Shown piece after piece: positions 24,451 through 37,100 of a stretch of DNA of 64,000 nt (its first letter is position 1; each line of letters opens with the position of its first letter). Below the pieces are notes generated by a model. It made no database searches. It worked only from the letters and a program-made list of their open reading frames with translations, and was not told the DNA's origin. Source of the stretch: Patagioenas fasciata (Eukaryota; Chordata; Aves; Columbiformes; Columbidae); assembly GCF_037038585.1 (NCBI RefSeq), contig NC_092522.1:49265661-49329660 (forward strand), read 5' to 3'. A program made the position numbers and the translations under genes.

Positions 24451-25489
24451 ATGGCGCCCGAGTCTGCTTTGCCTGGTGACCGCAGGGTCCCAGCTGGGAG
24501 CGGGCTGGGGGCTGAGGCGCCTGACTCCGGGAGAAGGGAGGGAGGACTTTCCCCTACTTCAAGAGGGTGTTTGTTCCCTTCCCCTGTTCCTCCCTTCCAG
24601 GGTGGTGTAGGTCATGCCAGAGGAGGCCTTGATGGCCTGTGGCCAAAGGACGTCCTACCTCTGTTCCTGGGTTTGGACTTGGGTGTGGACAAGGGAACAT
24701 CTCCAGCCAGAGCAGAGCTGACTGTCAGAGATACCCAGGCCCGACCTTGTGTCCAGGCTGGCGGTGATGGGATCCAGATCAACAAGCCCTAGGTCCTCAT
24801 GCTCAGGCTAGAGGCTACAGAATCCACATGAACAGCCCTTCACATATCACTGCTCAGAGTACGAGCTGTCTCCCGAAGAATCTGCTTGTCTTAAACCTGG
24901 TTTAAGAAAAGGGAGCTAAGTCACCAGGGCTGCAGCTTTCCTGAGGTTGTGCACTGTGGGAGCCAGAGCAGGGAACTGACCCTTGTCCTGTTCTCCCCAA
25001 CTGGGAGCCCAGTATAGGGACACCAACACTTCTAAAATTTGAGTCAAGCTTCTTTTTGAGCTAGTAAAGCCAGCTCATGAGCTCTGGTTTGCAAGAGCAG
25101 TTTGAACAACCACACTCCAAAGTCTGCAAATCAATAAAATTATATTAAAAGATCAGGAGAAAATGTGAATACGGCTATTTGCTGTCACAAATTATACAGT
25201 CAAATTGCCAGTATATAGAGAAATTGAGAGGTTAGCACTCCCAGAGCGCAGTGCTGAGGGACAGAGCCTCATCCTGGGAAAATCACCACCTTCCTAGGGC
25301 TGTTTCCCTTCGTATTTGAGTAAATTGGCACAAAACTTCCTCACAGCCCTTGGGCAATGTCTGAAACGTTTTGAGACCCACACTGCGAGGCCTGCGGCAC
25401 GGCAGCCTCACCTCAGATGTTCATTTTCCCTTTCTCATATCTGGCCTCCCTGCCCTTTACGATGCTGCCCTGCGAGGAGGAACTGTAAT

Positions 25490-26040
25490 ATTTAAACAAA
25501 CCCTGTCGTCATTTTCCAGCGCTTGCGGTGCCTCACAGAACGCTGCCGCCTTCCCCTCAGCGCCCCGCAGCGCGGCGGCCCGCCAGGGAGCACGACACCG
25601 CGCAAGGCAAGAGCATGGGGCGATTTTTCACGCCGCTTCCCCGCCCAGAAAACCTGGGGGACGTTTCTGGCGCTCGCGACTTCCCCCGGCGGTCCCCGAA
25701 CTGAGGCGCGACCAATCGATCCGTCGGGCGCGGAACGAGGCTGGCGGGACGGGGCGGAGCGGCTCCGGGCCGGGCTGGACTGGGCCGAGCGGGCCACCCG
25801 CCCTTGTGCCGGCCCCGGCGCGGCCTGAGAGGAAGACACCTCGGCCTCACCCTGCGCGGAGCCGCCCCGTGAGGGGGCAGGGCGGGGGAGAATCTTGACC
25901 TGAACTCCCCCCCCCCCGCCCCCAGGTTTGGGGCGGTTTCCGTGTGTTTCTCGCTAATTCGCTGTCCGTTTGAAGAGGCGGCGCAGCGCGTTGCAGCCTC
26001 CCGCGGGCCATGAGAGGCCTGGTCGGCGCCCTTGGTCCAG
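25490..26040. promoter_or_regulatory. Orphan CpG island, promoter-like
   Basis: About 550 bp of CG-rich sequence separated by roughly 1 kb of normal composition from the ABCB10 island. It holds a CCAAT box (25712-25716), a GC box GGGGCGG (25751-25757) and a C11-G-C5 run (25907-25923). These are features of a TATA-less promoter, but no adjacent gene explains it. It may serve a non-coding transcript or be an alternative ABCB10 promoter. Confidence 0.6.
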
Positions 26041-26129
26041 CCGCATCAGTGTTCCCTGAACACGAGGGGCATTTTGAAGCAAAACGATGTGAAGTAGTCT
26101 GTAAAAGGAGGAAAGACCCAATAAATTAA
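26010..26129 (+). other. Possible 39-codon small ORF at the edge of the orphan CpG island
   Basis: ATG at 26010 (context GGGCCATGA) reads 39 codons, MRGLVGALGPAASVFPEHEG onwards, to TAA ending at 26129. It uses GC-rich then AT-rich codons. An AATAAA overlaps its 3' end (26120-26125). I recognise no family, and a chance ORF is the default reading. Confidence 0.2.
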
Positions 26130-26344
26130 TATATTTTTAATAGGAGGGATGGTTAGTTGGGCCTGTTTGGAGGCCCACGCCGTGGCAGGGTGTGTGCCGT
26201 GGTGCTCCCTAGGGGCAGCGCCGTTCCCTGTGGCCGTGGGGACACACCACACCCCCCACAGCAGCCCCAGGCTGGCCACACCCCACACCTCCAGAGGCTG
26301 GGAGTTAATTGGGACTTAGGACGCAGTACAGTGAGCAAACCTCC

Positions 26345-26384
26345 GGCCAGGGTGCAATCCTGAGGGCCAGGGCGCAATCCTGAG
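26345..26384. repeat. 20-bp tandem duplication
   Basis: Two adjacent copies of a 20-bp unit starting GGCCAGGG and ending CCTGAG, with one T/C difference. Confidence 0.85.
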
Positions 26385-29300
26385 GCTCTTGCCAAACCTG
26401 CCACAGCCCAGGCCCCTTGCCCTGCGGGGAGCTGGAAGGTGCAGAGGGGGAACCTAGTGAGTGCAGGGAAGGTACAGGTGAAAGGGAGGCAGGTGCAAGC
26501 ACTGAGAAAGTCACATTTAGGAAAGTTGGCAGCGGCATGGGCTTCTGTCTTCCACAAGACCTTCAGCAGGCTGTCCTGCTCAGCCTGCACTGTCCCTGCA
26601 TTATCTGAGTAGGTGCATGGAGTCTTGATGGGGTTGCATATTGTAGATAAAACTGCAAATGCTAGATTTATGTTCAGCTATTGCTTGATATTGAAATAGT
26701 TTTGTGGCCTGTCCTGCATCTGCAAGGAGAAACAACCAAGCACTGCAGGACAAAAGCCTTTGCATTGAGTGAAGTAAGCAGTACAAAAGCAACAGAATGT
26801 ATTGAAATCTCAAGATACGTGTTCTTTTGCAGCACCACTTGAAGGCAACCAAAACATCTCCATAACAAAATTAAACCTGACTGAAGCATGCTGTTCCCAC
26901 TACCAGGTGCACGGTGCCTCTGAGCCAGAGGAGCACAAGCAGCTCGAGCAGCAAGGCGTGAAGGGGGCAGCTCTATTGTCCCTGCACATAGATGTCACTG
27001 AGACTAATGTGGTGATTCCTTGATAAATTTTTGCAAGTAAGAAGCACCACGTGCTCATAATAAAACAACCCGCACAGACACAAACAGTGCTTCAGGAAGG
27101 CAGGTTCTCTGCACTCGTGTGTTTCCTGTGCTGGCTGCAGCATGAAGGCTGTTGGAGAATGCAGGATGGTTTCTCTCGAGAGATGTTGGAGATGTAACAA
27201 ATAATTACAGATAAGTAATTAAAAAAAAAAAAAAAGGAAGAAAGCCAAGCACCCCTTGCCTCCTCTCTAGTGAGATCTGACTGGCAAAGGTGACGAGAAG
27301 TTTAGCTGCAGCAGAGCTTTACATTCCAGTTTGGTTTAGGTTTTGCTTCTAGGGTAAAAAAATAGTGTAAAAAACCACAACAAACCCCCAACTCACGGAC
27401 AGTTATACACTCATCCTAAGTGGTCATGAAATGTTTGCACTAGTGGAGTGGACTTGCCAGGAGGGAAGAGAGTATCTAAAATTCTGACTATTCTTTTCGA
27501 GTTTGCTTACCACAAGCAGATTGCTCTGCTATCACCTTAAGCAAAAATGGCAAAAGGAACAACTGCAGCTACACTGCCCACCCATACAAGGAAAAAAAAA
27601 AATAAAAGCTATGCAAAGGTGCCTCATTTCAACTCCAGCAATGGGTTTAAGTTGCAACGCGTTAACCTAAAATACTGCAACATTGCATGTGTGCTCCCAA
27701 CTCCAGACCTCGGGATGTCTGAGCTCATAGTTTGAGCTTGGCTGCTTGCTGGTGTTGAACTGCGTGCAGCTCTGGAAGGATCTGTGCTAGTTCTAAAGGG
27801 CAAGTTGTCATTACACAAGTTTTGCAGTGCTTTTCTGGATGCCAGACAAATGGCTGTCCTCCAGATGTGTCCGGTGCTGGTTTGCCTGGGGTTGTCTTAC
27901 AGCGTGATCCCACTTCATCACTGCAGCAAGCACGCAGCCATTTCTGCCCTTATTTACACTGTCCCTTCCCGCTCCATGAACTATGAAGCATCACTAGCTC
28001 TTGCAAAGCCATGTCCAGGGCTGTCCTAAGGCGGACATCAGAGATAAACTGCTTCTGGCAGGTGTGGTTTGTTATCTAGCAGCCTTGTTCCTCTGACGAA
28101 ACCTACCTCTCCTCTGTCCATCACTCGTAGGAACTTCCTGAGACTCCTGTGCAACTCAGCCTTCGGATGTTTCAGCGGGAGCATTGCTGTGCCACTGAAC
28201 GGAACCACAGCACTCACCCCTTCTGTCTAGGCAGCCCGCTTCCCTAAGGGTAAAGTCTGATCCAGCGCTTTCCGCATTAGGGGCAGGGGGTTCAGAATAT
28301 CCCCTGAATATCCAAAGAATCTCACAAGATCAAAGGCTTCTCTAAGACAGAAACAGGTAGTTCAGTGTGTTACAGCCTACCTCTGTTAAACAGTTTTAAG
28401 CTACAGGGGGAGAGTGGGGGGGAAGCAAACCCCAAAAAATCCAAAACAAAACACCAAAACCAAACAGGCTTGATTAAGGAAATACTTACAAGAAATTTAT
28501 GAGCAAGGAAGACAGCTTGATTATTTCAACAAGCTGCCTGACCAGCTCTGCTATCCTCCTAAAGCTGCTGGAGTTGGTGGTATTACATGATATGTAACAG
28601 CGTGAACAGAAGCATCGCTACTGGATGCGGGGAAGAAGTGATAGCAAAAAAGTAGAAGTGGACACCGTCACAGTCCTATTCCCTGACACTCATAGCTCCT
28701 GCACCACCTCCCATTCCATCCTTCAGAGCTGGGGCAGTGATACTGGTACATCCCCTCCCTTCAATGGTGGGGTGAAGTGCTTCAGAGCTTCTTCCTCATG
28801 TTCCCAGGCAGCGTTGGAGGAGCACTGTCCATCTGCTAGCTTATATCCTCATACAGCACCGAATACCATCATGTCCTGTTCTTGGCTGATCCCCTGGCTC
28901 TATACGCTAAAATACCTTTGCTATCAAGCTTGTCACATAACAGAAGATCACAACTTCATTGAAGATCACAAACTTATGCAAGGACGATTTTATCCTAAAT
29001 GGAACTGCAATGAATTAGACTAGGTAGGAAAGCAGGGCTACCTATAAAGCAAGTATTGCTCTGAAACTGACTAACCCTCAGCTTAATGCAGGTGATCCCT
29101 TCTCCTATTTGAAAAGAGGATGCATATTTTAGTTACAGAGTAACACCTATGATATCAAGTTATAGAAATAGTTTCCACAGCTGCCTTGTTCAAGAATTTC
29201 ACCATCCCGAGAGAACATTTCTGCAGGATGACAGAGATGGTGGATAATGCCTTGTTTTAAATTGGTCACTTAGAATGTGCCACCTTCTCTGTGTAAGTGC

Positions 29301-32192
29301 TGCTCAGTGCTGCTGTATAGCAGTGTCTGGGAAACAGAAAGCAAGATGCATGCTTAAAATTGCTAAAAAAGACTACCAGTCTGGGGACAAATTTTACCCA
29401 TATTTTGTACTTGAGATGCACTGAGTATGGTGAGCATTGTTGAGTTATTTCAGTCAGTTTGGGCTCCTATCCAGTACTTAAAAAAAATAAAGCGCATAAC
29501 TAACATGCAGCATGACGGGATAGTCTTTGGCGAGGAACATCCAGGCAGTTAATTTAACTGTCACATTGGTGTCTTGTAATGGTACAGTTTTAGAGCCTGG
29601 CTCACCACGAGCAACTAGACACCGCTCCGAAGGAAGGCCATTTCAGGACTTTGTTGAAGAACATACTGAGCCTGGAGGACTCACAAACAGTTGCACAGTG
29701 GAAACGAGGTTAGCAAAATGGCCTGAAGTCCTTTTCATTTTTCTTGGCGAACCCAAAGGATCTGCTAATGGAAATATCATTTCTGTAAAATGTTTTTAGA
29801 CTTAAGACGCTTGTAAGAGACAGCTTTTTCACAAAGGAACTAGAATGGGGAGGAACAGGTTGAACTTCGCCATTTGGGAAGTTAAGATGTTTAGATTGAA
29901 CAGCATGGCTGCTCTGGAGTTGCCAGCATTACAAGTGGGAAGGGCATCTTTAGCATAGACCCGTGAATGGGTGTAGCAGTTTGTTTATTGGAGCAAATAC
30001 CCTTTCCTTTCATCAGTATTCAGTGACTAAGCATGGACTTGTACCTCAGTTTTGTCTATATTTACTGTGGCCTGGACTACGTGGCACCTTTTGAAAGGGT
30101 GTTTTGTTGTTCATTGCCTTTATCAATTCAAGAGGTTAGGGAACAGAACAAAATTGTCAGATAATTGGTGTCAAGGAATACTTTTCCTGCTCATAAAATC
30201 AAAGTGTAGAACTTCTTGCTGCAGCAAACTGTGGAAGCTACAAGTATATAGCTGATTAATAAAAGGGATGAGACAAAATTAATGAAAACTAAATCCATCA
30301 GCAGCTATTGCAAATACAAAGCCCGCAGCTCTGGATGTCTACCAAAAAAAAAATAAAATATCCCAAACCAACAAACAGTAACTGGGAGAATATACGAGAG
30401 TGTGGACTATGGAAGGATCGCTGTCCATACACCCGCTTTCTCTGAGCATCTCCCGCCAGGCACTGCCAGATACCCCGCAGCGCCCAGGAGGTGTGTGAAG
30501 CGAGCAGAGTTTTGCAGGGGAAGGAGCACCTGGCTACATGACTGAGAACTGTGTTATGCCCGGGCTCACAAGTCCCTGCCATGACACTTGTTAATATTTG
30601 CGTGCTTAACTATGTCAACTTAAATGCTTTTGTGTTTATGATATATACTTAAAATAGAAAAGGGAAGGGGTCTGAAATACACAGTAAATAGAGATTATGG
30701 TCCAAATTTAGCTAGACTTAATGGTATTCCTTCCTCCCACTCACTTTCCTGCCAGTTCTGCCTTGAAATTCAGCCTGTCAATCAATTGTAGACATTTCTT
30801 ATAGACTAGGTTATTTCCTGGCTTTCTGTCTGCAAACATTTACATTCCATGAACAACAAAAACTGTCCACACAATACATAAGTTTATAGGTTTGAAGCGT
30901 ATCATCCGTGTTTTTCCAACACCTCAGAAATCTGTCTTTTGGCCTATGTACATACAGTATGATTTGCTTCCTATGTCCCTTTACTCTTGTCACTTTTCTA
31001 TGCAAAATAATTCAGTAGAACTAAGATGTGAAAGGGAAACTTTGTTCTCTAACCACCTTACCTTTATTTCCACCCTCCCATCCCCTTGTGGTTGCTGTTT
31101 GTTCTACTTAGGACCAAAAGTCCAGCTGCTCTAAATCTAAATGCTACTCAGGACATACGGCAACAAACACCAAAGTTAGTTCCAGCAAACACTATGAGCC
31201 ATATCCTTCCCTGGTGTTCACAGAGGCTGTCAGCCAAGCACTTCTATACCGTGCTACAATACAAGAGCAATCATTTCACAAGGAAATCTCTGGGCTAGAA
31301 TCTACAGAATCAAACAAAACCACTCAAAACAACCAAAGAGCTTACTGCAGGTTGAAGAATACAATGCGCTTAGTCTAGTGAGCAGTATCAGCTCTACAGA
31401 TCCGATGGAAAGGCTCTCTCTAGAGACCTGCATAGCACAAACCATCAGTGATACAACCATCCCCCATACTGTTTTTTTTTCCAAAGTGCCTGACCCTGGT
31501 CTGAGATTGTTGAGCTGCTTCACACTTTTGATACCCAGCATCAGATTAGCAGTGCCATTCAACTCCAAGCATACAGAGGGTTTCTGGTACTCGCAGAGCT
31601 GAGCTGCAGCACACGCTGTTACTAATCTCAGAAAGGTCAAACACTTTCAGGTAAAAGGTTTTGGTAATTTATCAACCTACGGAGACAATAAAAAATAGCA
31701 ACTGTGAGCTGTCATCTAAACTTTTTTTGATTATTTGCATGGTCTCAAGAGAATTCTCTCATGAAAGTTCAGAAGGTCTGAGGGAAGCTGAAGGGAATTA
31801 TCATTTACTATCCACAGCCTATCTAGAAGACATTAGGAACATGCCTTTGCTCAAAAGAGGCGTTTTAGAACATCAAACCACAAAGTAAAGGTCATGCAGT
31901 GCTACACAATGAGGCCTTCTGGTGCATGCTGTCAACTGTAGGGGGTACCTAGATCCTCTACATGCATTTCAGCTGATCTACAAAGCTGTGTCAACACCCT
32001 ACTCCATGACCTGTCAAGTCAGCTCTGTGGAAAGGAAGGAGGGGGATCTCAGAACTGCATGCACCAAGCAAGCGAGAGCACCCGATTCAGCCTCCGCATG
32101 CCCAAGCGGGCTCTGGCTCAAGCAGTGTAGGAGACACTGCTTTCTTCTTCCCATGCATGTCAGAGCAAGTTTCCCAGAAAGGGGCCAAACAC

Positions 32193-33382
32193 TTTTTTTT
32201 TTTTTTTTTTAAACTAAATGCTTTTAATAGAAAACAAAATACAAAATAACTCTTTCCAGAAAGCAGAAATATTTAATCTCTCCAAATGACAAACTAGAAC
32301 GTGCTTCTTCTGCAGATCCTCGTTGTAAATGCTGATGATTTATCTCACAAAGTGTTCCTGAAACTGATATTGCAACATTTTGAAAAAAATCCAACACTGG
32401 CAGAGCTGCCTCTGTGTATGCACAATAATTTAGTAATACTATTTTTTCCCCATGTCACTTTGTGTCTCTCCCTCTCTCCCTGTCCCCCTCTCCCTAGACT
32501 GCCAACTTCCATTTACGGAAATATTTCTGTGAGGTGCAATGGTGGACTGACATGCCCAGTTTCCATTAGGAGTCCAAACTTCGCTGCTTCAGTTCTCTTG
32601 TGCCCTCCGTCCAGACAAGGCAAGTCATTACCCTTAAACCACCACTCTACTCCCACTGTCCTCCCATCCTCAAAACACAGTGCAACCAGATTCAGAAAGA
32701 TTCCTAATTAATGGAACATAAACACAAATCTCACAGCTAGTATCAGGAACCAAACCCAAATGACAATGCAGAGATGGGCCCCAACTCAGGTCAGATTTCC
32801 ATCCCCTTACGAAAAAGAAAGATGGACTTTTCTACTTAGTCAGTCCAAAATATTCTGGAGCTGTAATATTTAGGACCACAATCACTGTAGAAAATACATA
32901 ATGTTTTTTTAATAGAAGGGACTTAAAATGCTGGTCCTCTGCAATACCAGGAAAACAAAAGCAAAACAAAACACACTGGGCCAGTAGTTCTCCACACACC
33001 CAAGCCTCAGTTAACAGTGGGTCAGATCTGCTCATCAATCAACGCAGGATATTTAAGTGCAGGTCAGCAGCTTATCTGGTTGGCAGTTCATTTGTCTGGA
33101 ACAGGCTTTCGGTCTCTCCAGGCTACTAGTTACTCAACTTTTCCCCATCCCTATAAGATTAGAACGCATACATATTTTCATTACTCCTCCTTTTTTCCTT
33201 ATTCTGTTCAACAGCACAGGCCTTTTTGTGGGCAAGACATTTTAAAGCATTTGTATCACTCTGAACGTGCCTTTCAAGGGGGTAGGGGAAGAAAAGTGTT
33301 TCACAGTCATTAATCTCAGCTTGCAATGGACTCTGGCATTCAATACACCCACCCGCTTCCTTAGGAAAAAAAAAAAAAATTA
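32193..33382 (-). other. TAF5L: TAF5L 3' untranslated region and likely polyadenylation site
   Basis: Downstream of the TAF5L stop codon there is no further coding frame. On the minus strand ATTAAA occurs at 32223-32228, and 12 bases after it begins an 18-base run of A (T18 at 32193-32210 on the plus strand). This is a plausible mRNA end, giving a 3' UTR of about 1.17 kb. The genomic A run makes it hard to tell true cleavage from internal priming, and other sites are possible. Confidence 0.4.
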
Positions 33383-34177
33383 ATGTTCCTGATTTTCTTG
33401 TGCAATTCCAGTCACTAGAAGAAGATTACAGGCCATAAACTGTACGCTCAGTACATTATTCATTTGTCCGGTATATACACCAACCAGTTCACTGGAAGAC
33501 CCATCTGCAGGGGCATTGCAGTAAGTGTTCCGAATGTCCCAGACCCGGACTGAATTGTCCATCGACGCTGAAGCAATTAAACTACTGTCGGGGCTAAAAG
33601 TAAGGCTGGTTATGTTGTCCGTGTGCCCCCTCAGTTCTTTGTAAAGAGTTCCTGATGCCAAGTCCCACAGCTTTAGCCTCTGGTCTTCACCTGCTGATGC
33701 CAGGTACTTACCGTTGGGAGAAAACGCAAGCGCTAGCACAGGGCCACGGTGCCCGGTGAAAAGACGCACAGAGTTCCCTTGCTGAGTGCTCCACAAGCGC
33801 ACGGTTTTGTCCGTGGAGCCTGTCGCTACGTAGTTGGAATTGGGGTGGAACTTGACGCAGTCTACGTCTGACAAATGGCCTGCGTATATCCGCAGTGGGT
33901 ACGTCCGATCAAATGACCAGAGCCTTGCAGTGCGATCGTGGGAACCACTGGCGAAGTACAGGCTGCAGGGGCTAATATCCAAATCCCAGACAGGATAGGC
34001 ATGTCCTTGGTACAACACAGTGTTTGTAAAACTTCCGAGGTCCCAGTATCTGATGGACATGTCCTCAGAACAAGATAAGAGTCCTGAACTGTCTGAAAGG
34101 AACCTCGTGCTATACACAGGTCCGCAGTGTCCTCTCAGGGTCTTCATTTCTGTGCCTGCGCTGTCGTCCTCTTCTTC
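33380..34177 (-). CDS. TAF5L: TAF5L last coding exon (WD40 propeller)
   Basis: 798 nt, residues 325-589 and TAA. It encodes at least five full WD40 repeats with GH...WD spacing ([60 protein letters not shown]) and ends [10 protein letters not shown]. Acceptor ccaaccag. Confidence 0.97.
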   Translation of the reverse strand, partial: EEEDDSAGTEMKTLRGHCGPVYSTRFLSDSSGLLSCSEDMSIRYWDLGSFTNTVLYQGHAYPVWDLDISPCSLYFASGSHDRTARLWSFDRTYPLRIYAGHLSDVDCVKFHPNSNYVATGSTDKTVRLWSTQQGNSVRLFTGHRGPVLALAFSPNGKYLASAGEDQRLKLWDLASGTLYKELRGHTDNITSLTFSPDSSLIASASMDNSVRVWDIRNTYCNAPADGSSSELVGVYTGQMNNVLSVQFMACNLLLVTGIAQENQEH

Positions 34178-37100
34178 CTGGTTGGGGAGGAGAAAAAGAA
34201 ACAAGAAAGGAAAGCATGTTTATCTGTTCAACAAATACAGGAAGCACCATGAGGAAAACAGGTGGGTGTTAATACCAAAGAAGCTATTTTAGATGTGGCA
34301 CATTTTATGCAACTCTGAGACACAAACATTGCTAGGGCATTTGTTATATCTAAGTTAATGCTGAAAAAGACAGGCAGAGAAGAGTTTATATAAAGGTTTA
34401 TATCTTCATTCTGGGTAGCCTCATGCTCCCTCCAAAAGGCACATTAGCCTGGGACTGTGTGCAAATAGGGGAAGAAAAAAAAAAAGACAGTTTTCCACTT
34501 GCTAAAAACATAGCTTATTCCCTATCTGCTCTCTACTAAATTTTTTGCTAAGATGCTGAAACAGATCTTGGCATCTTCTTTTTTGGTGTGGTTATTATTG
34601 GAAGTGAATCTCACAGTAGAGAAAAAGAAACACAGGTATCTTAAACAGAAAGCATGAGAAAGACACAGCATATTTGACAAACTGTCTGCTCGACATTCCT
34701 GCTTAGTCCCACATGTGAACAGAAACCCAGCAAGGTTGTAATATCTAATTCTCCATGAAAGCTTCATCCGCATGCTTTTACATCCTCACTCTTCAAGAAC
34801 AACAAGCATATGCAGCTTATTTAGGTCAAAGGATCTGTTTTGGGGTAGCAGAAGATGAATAATCACAAAAAAGATGGCACTGGAAATCTTTTTATCCTGC
34901 AATTCTCCAATTCGAGTACCAGGGCAGATAGCTAAACAAGTAAAGGCTTTCATGTTTAAAGACTGTTCAGTGAGCTGCGCTAAAGGAATCTCCCCATGGA
35001 GGGTAAGTGCCTCTGAAAGTCTGCTCAAGGATCATTTCTTCAAAGGCTCCAGACTGCGCAATTTTCAACTAATCTCAACTCAAGAGAGTATCCTTGCCCA
35101 ACAAACTGGGGTCTCAGTGACAGAGTGTGAGACAACCGTGGCTTGGGGTGCTTGAGACACCCGTTCTCCCCAGTACTGAATCAGTAACTCTCATCTATGG
35201 ACAATCTCTGCATATAAAATTCAAACAACACCCTTTTGCTTGTGAGCAGCCCCTTTAACTTCTGCCGTTGAAAACCTGCCCGTTTCCTGCCCCGAGAGGA
35301 AACCCAATTCCCCAGGGCTGCCAGACTGCTAGCCACCAGCACAAATCAGTGTGTCCTGAGCAGCTGTCCTGGCTAACACAACATCTCCCGTCCCTCTGAC
35401 CTCAGGACAGCTTTGCTTCAGACTTAGCAACAGTCCTGAAAGCCCTTCTCATTCAGTGGCTTCAAACCTCACATCTGAGGTGAGCAAACTCTGACTTAGC
35501 TCACTGGCTGCCTTCCTCCATCCCCACCGTGTGCTTAGCAGTAGGCAGCAGCAGGCTGTGTTTAGCCATGCTAATTCTCCTCAGAGCAGCCCGTGCCCAT
35601 GGGAATTTTAAGATGTGGCTGGGAGCCAACTTCATCTCTGCTATGGAGGTGAGGCAGAGAGAAATTGCAGGCTCTAGCATGCAAAGCCCCATTCTTATTC
35701 AAATTGCTTTTTCTACCTCAGAGCATTGCTTGCTGGAGCCCACGGCATCTCTAGGCTATGTTGCCACATTAAAAGAGAGAGGCTGATACCTGCAGCATTT
35801 TATACTATTTAAGTATGACCATAAGATTCCTGACAAGTTACCAGTGGAAGCCCATTCAAGTTACCTATATTGTACTATAGTTTCTGTAAATTTTGCAAGT
35901 CCAGGTACTTAATTTTATGCCTTCAAATTCATATAGAGTTACTTGGTATGTCAGCAAGCACCTGCTCTTCTTTTCTTGTATTACAGTAGCAACTTATTTG
36001 ACGGTCACAAGTAGCAAATCTTATATTTGACTTCTGCTTGACACCCCCTTAGCATAACAACTGCACATTGCTGTTATAACTCAAAGATGTTATACCTGTG
36101 ATGCCTCTGAGTCACTACATTTTCAGTTTCCTCCGTCTCCAAGTTACTCTGTTGACCAGATCAACAAAGTGGCTGGAAGTGCAGCCACTAAATTAGTGGC
36201 TTGCAGAATCAAGCTTCATTTCTTTGTCAGATCAAGCATACTCTTCCTGGTATCCCACAGCTACTACCATGTAGGTGAGCATTTACAGCAGCTACAGAAA
36301 GATTGCAACCTGTGTTATAAATCAGCAAGGCGGCAGGGAATCTCTCTTCATAATATTTTTTTCAGGATTTGAATTTCACACACTGAGTCAAAGTTTCCTG
36401 GATATATGGATATCCTGGGCACTACCCAGATATCCATTAGCTCCCTCTGAAGCGGCTGCTGCTGCAGGTTAATATGAACAATTTGTATTTCCTTGGAATG
36501 GACAAGAAATTAAGTTATATAAGCCTATTTTAATCAATAACTTACATACACACTAAAAAGTACCTTTTATTATTTGTACTATCCATTTTGAAAATAACTA
36601 TCAAAACAGATTTTAAGTAATAGGAGTGGAAAAACCTACAAATGCTACTAAAATGAGCTAAAAAACCAAATCTACTCTTCAGCAGTGAAAAGGAAGTCCT
36701 CCTCAGAAAGTATAGGACTCCCCAAAATTATATTATTAAGAAACTGAAAATAACAAAAATGTTGGCATGTTTTGTTACGCAGGACACCTTCCAAATGATA
36801 CACCTATGGACAGATTGCCCAACTCCTCAGCTGTTACTTAAATCAGTAATGGATTTTGCATGACAGTCATCTGGACCCAGAAGAATTTAGTGGAAATGCA
36901 TTTAACACTGTAAGCAGCAAGCATCTAGCTGACAAAAACCATCTTGATCTTCCACCCAGCACAAGCCTCGAGGGAACCAGTGAGCCACAAAAAGCATCGA
37001 TAACATCAAGAAAGCGAAACAGTATCTCCCTCACTGCCTTTTTTTTTTTTTTTTCCTAACTAGTAACAGGTTTCCCTGGGTTTCGTCATCTCTCTCATCC

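Larger units (their letters stand above)
24453..32210. other. Intergenic region between ABCB10 and TAF5L
   Basis: About 7.8 kb with one CpG island (25490-26040), a 20-bp tandem duplication, A-runs near 27221-27235 and no recognised protein-coding gene. Human has no coding gene here as far as I recall. Open frames of 80-145 codons lack any motif I recognise. Confidence 0.6.

Noticed and set aside
26153-26590. 145-codon minus-strand frame next to the orphan CpG island
   Set aside because: Pro/Leu/Cys-rich translation of moderately GC-rich DNA, partly spanning a tandem duplication; no homology recognised.
28625-29023. 132-codon plus-strand frame in the intergenic region
   Set aside because: Ser/His/Cys-rich with no motif, no promoter immediately upstream and no detected splice partners.
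35364-35420. TGTCCTGGCT start similar to the solo LTR end
   Set aside because: No TATA box, terminal CA end or flanking duplication could be found, so it is treated as chance.
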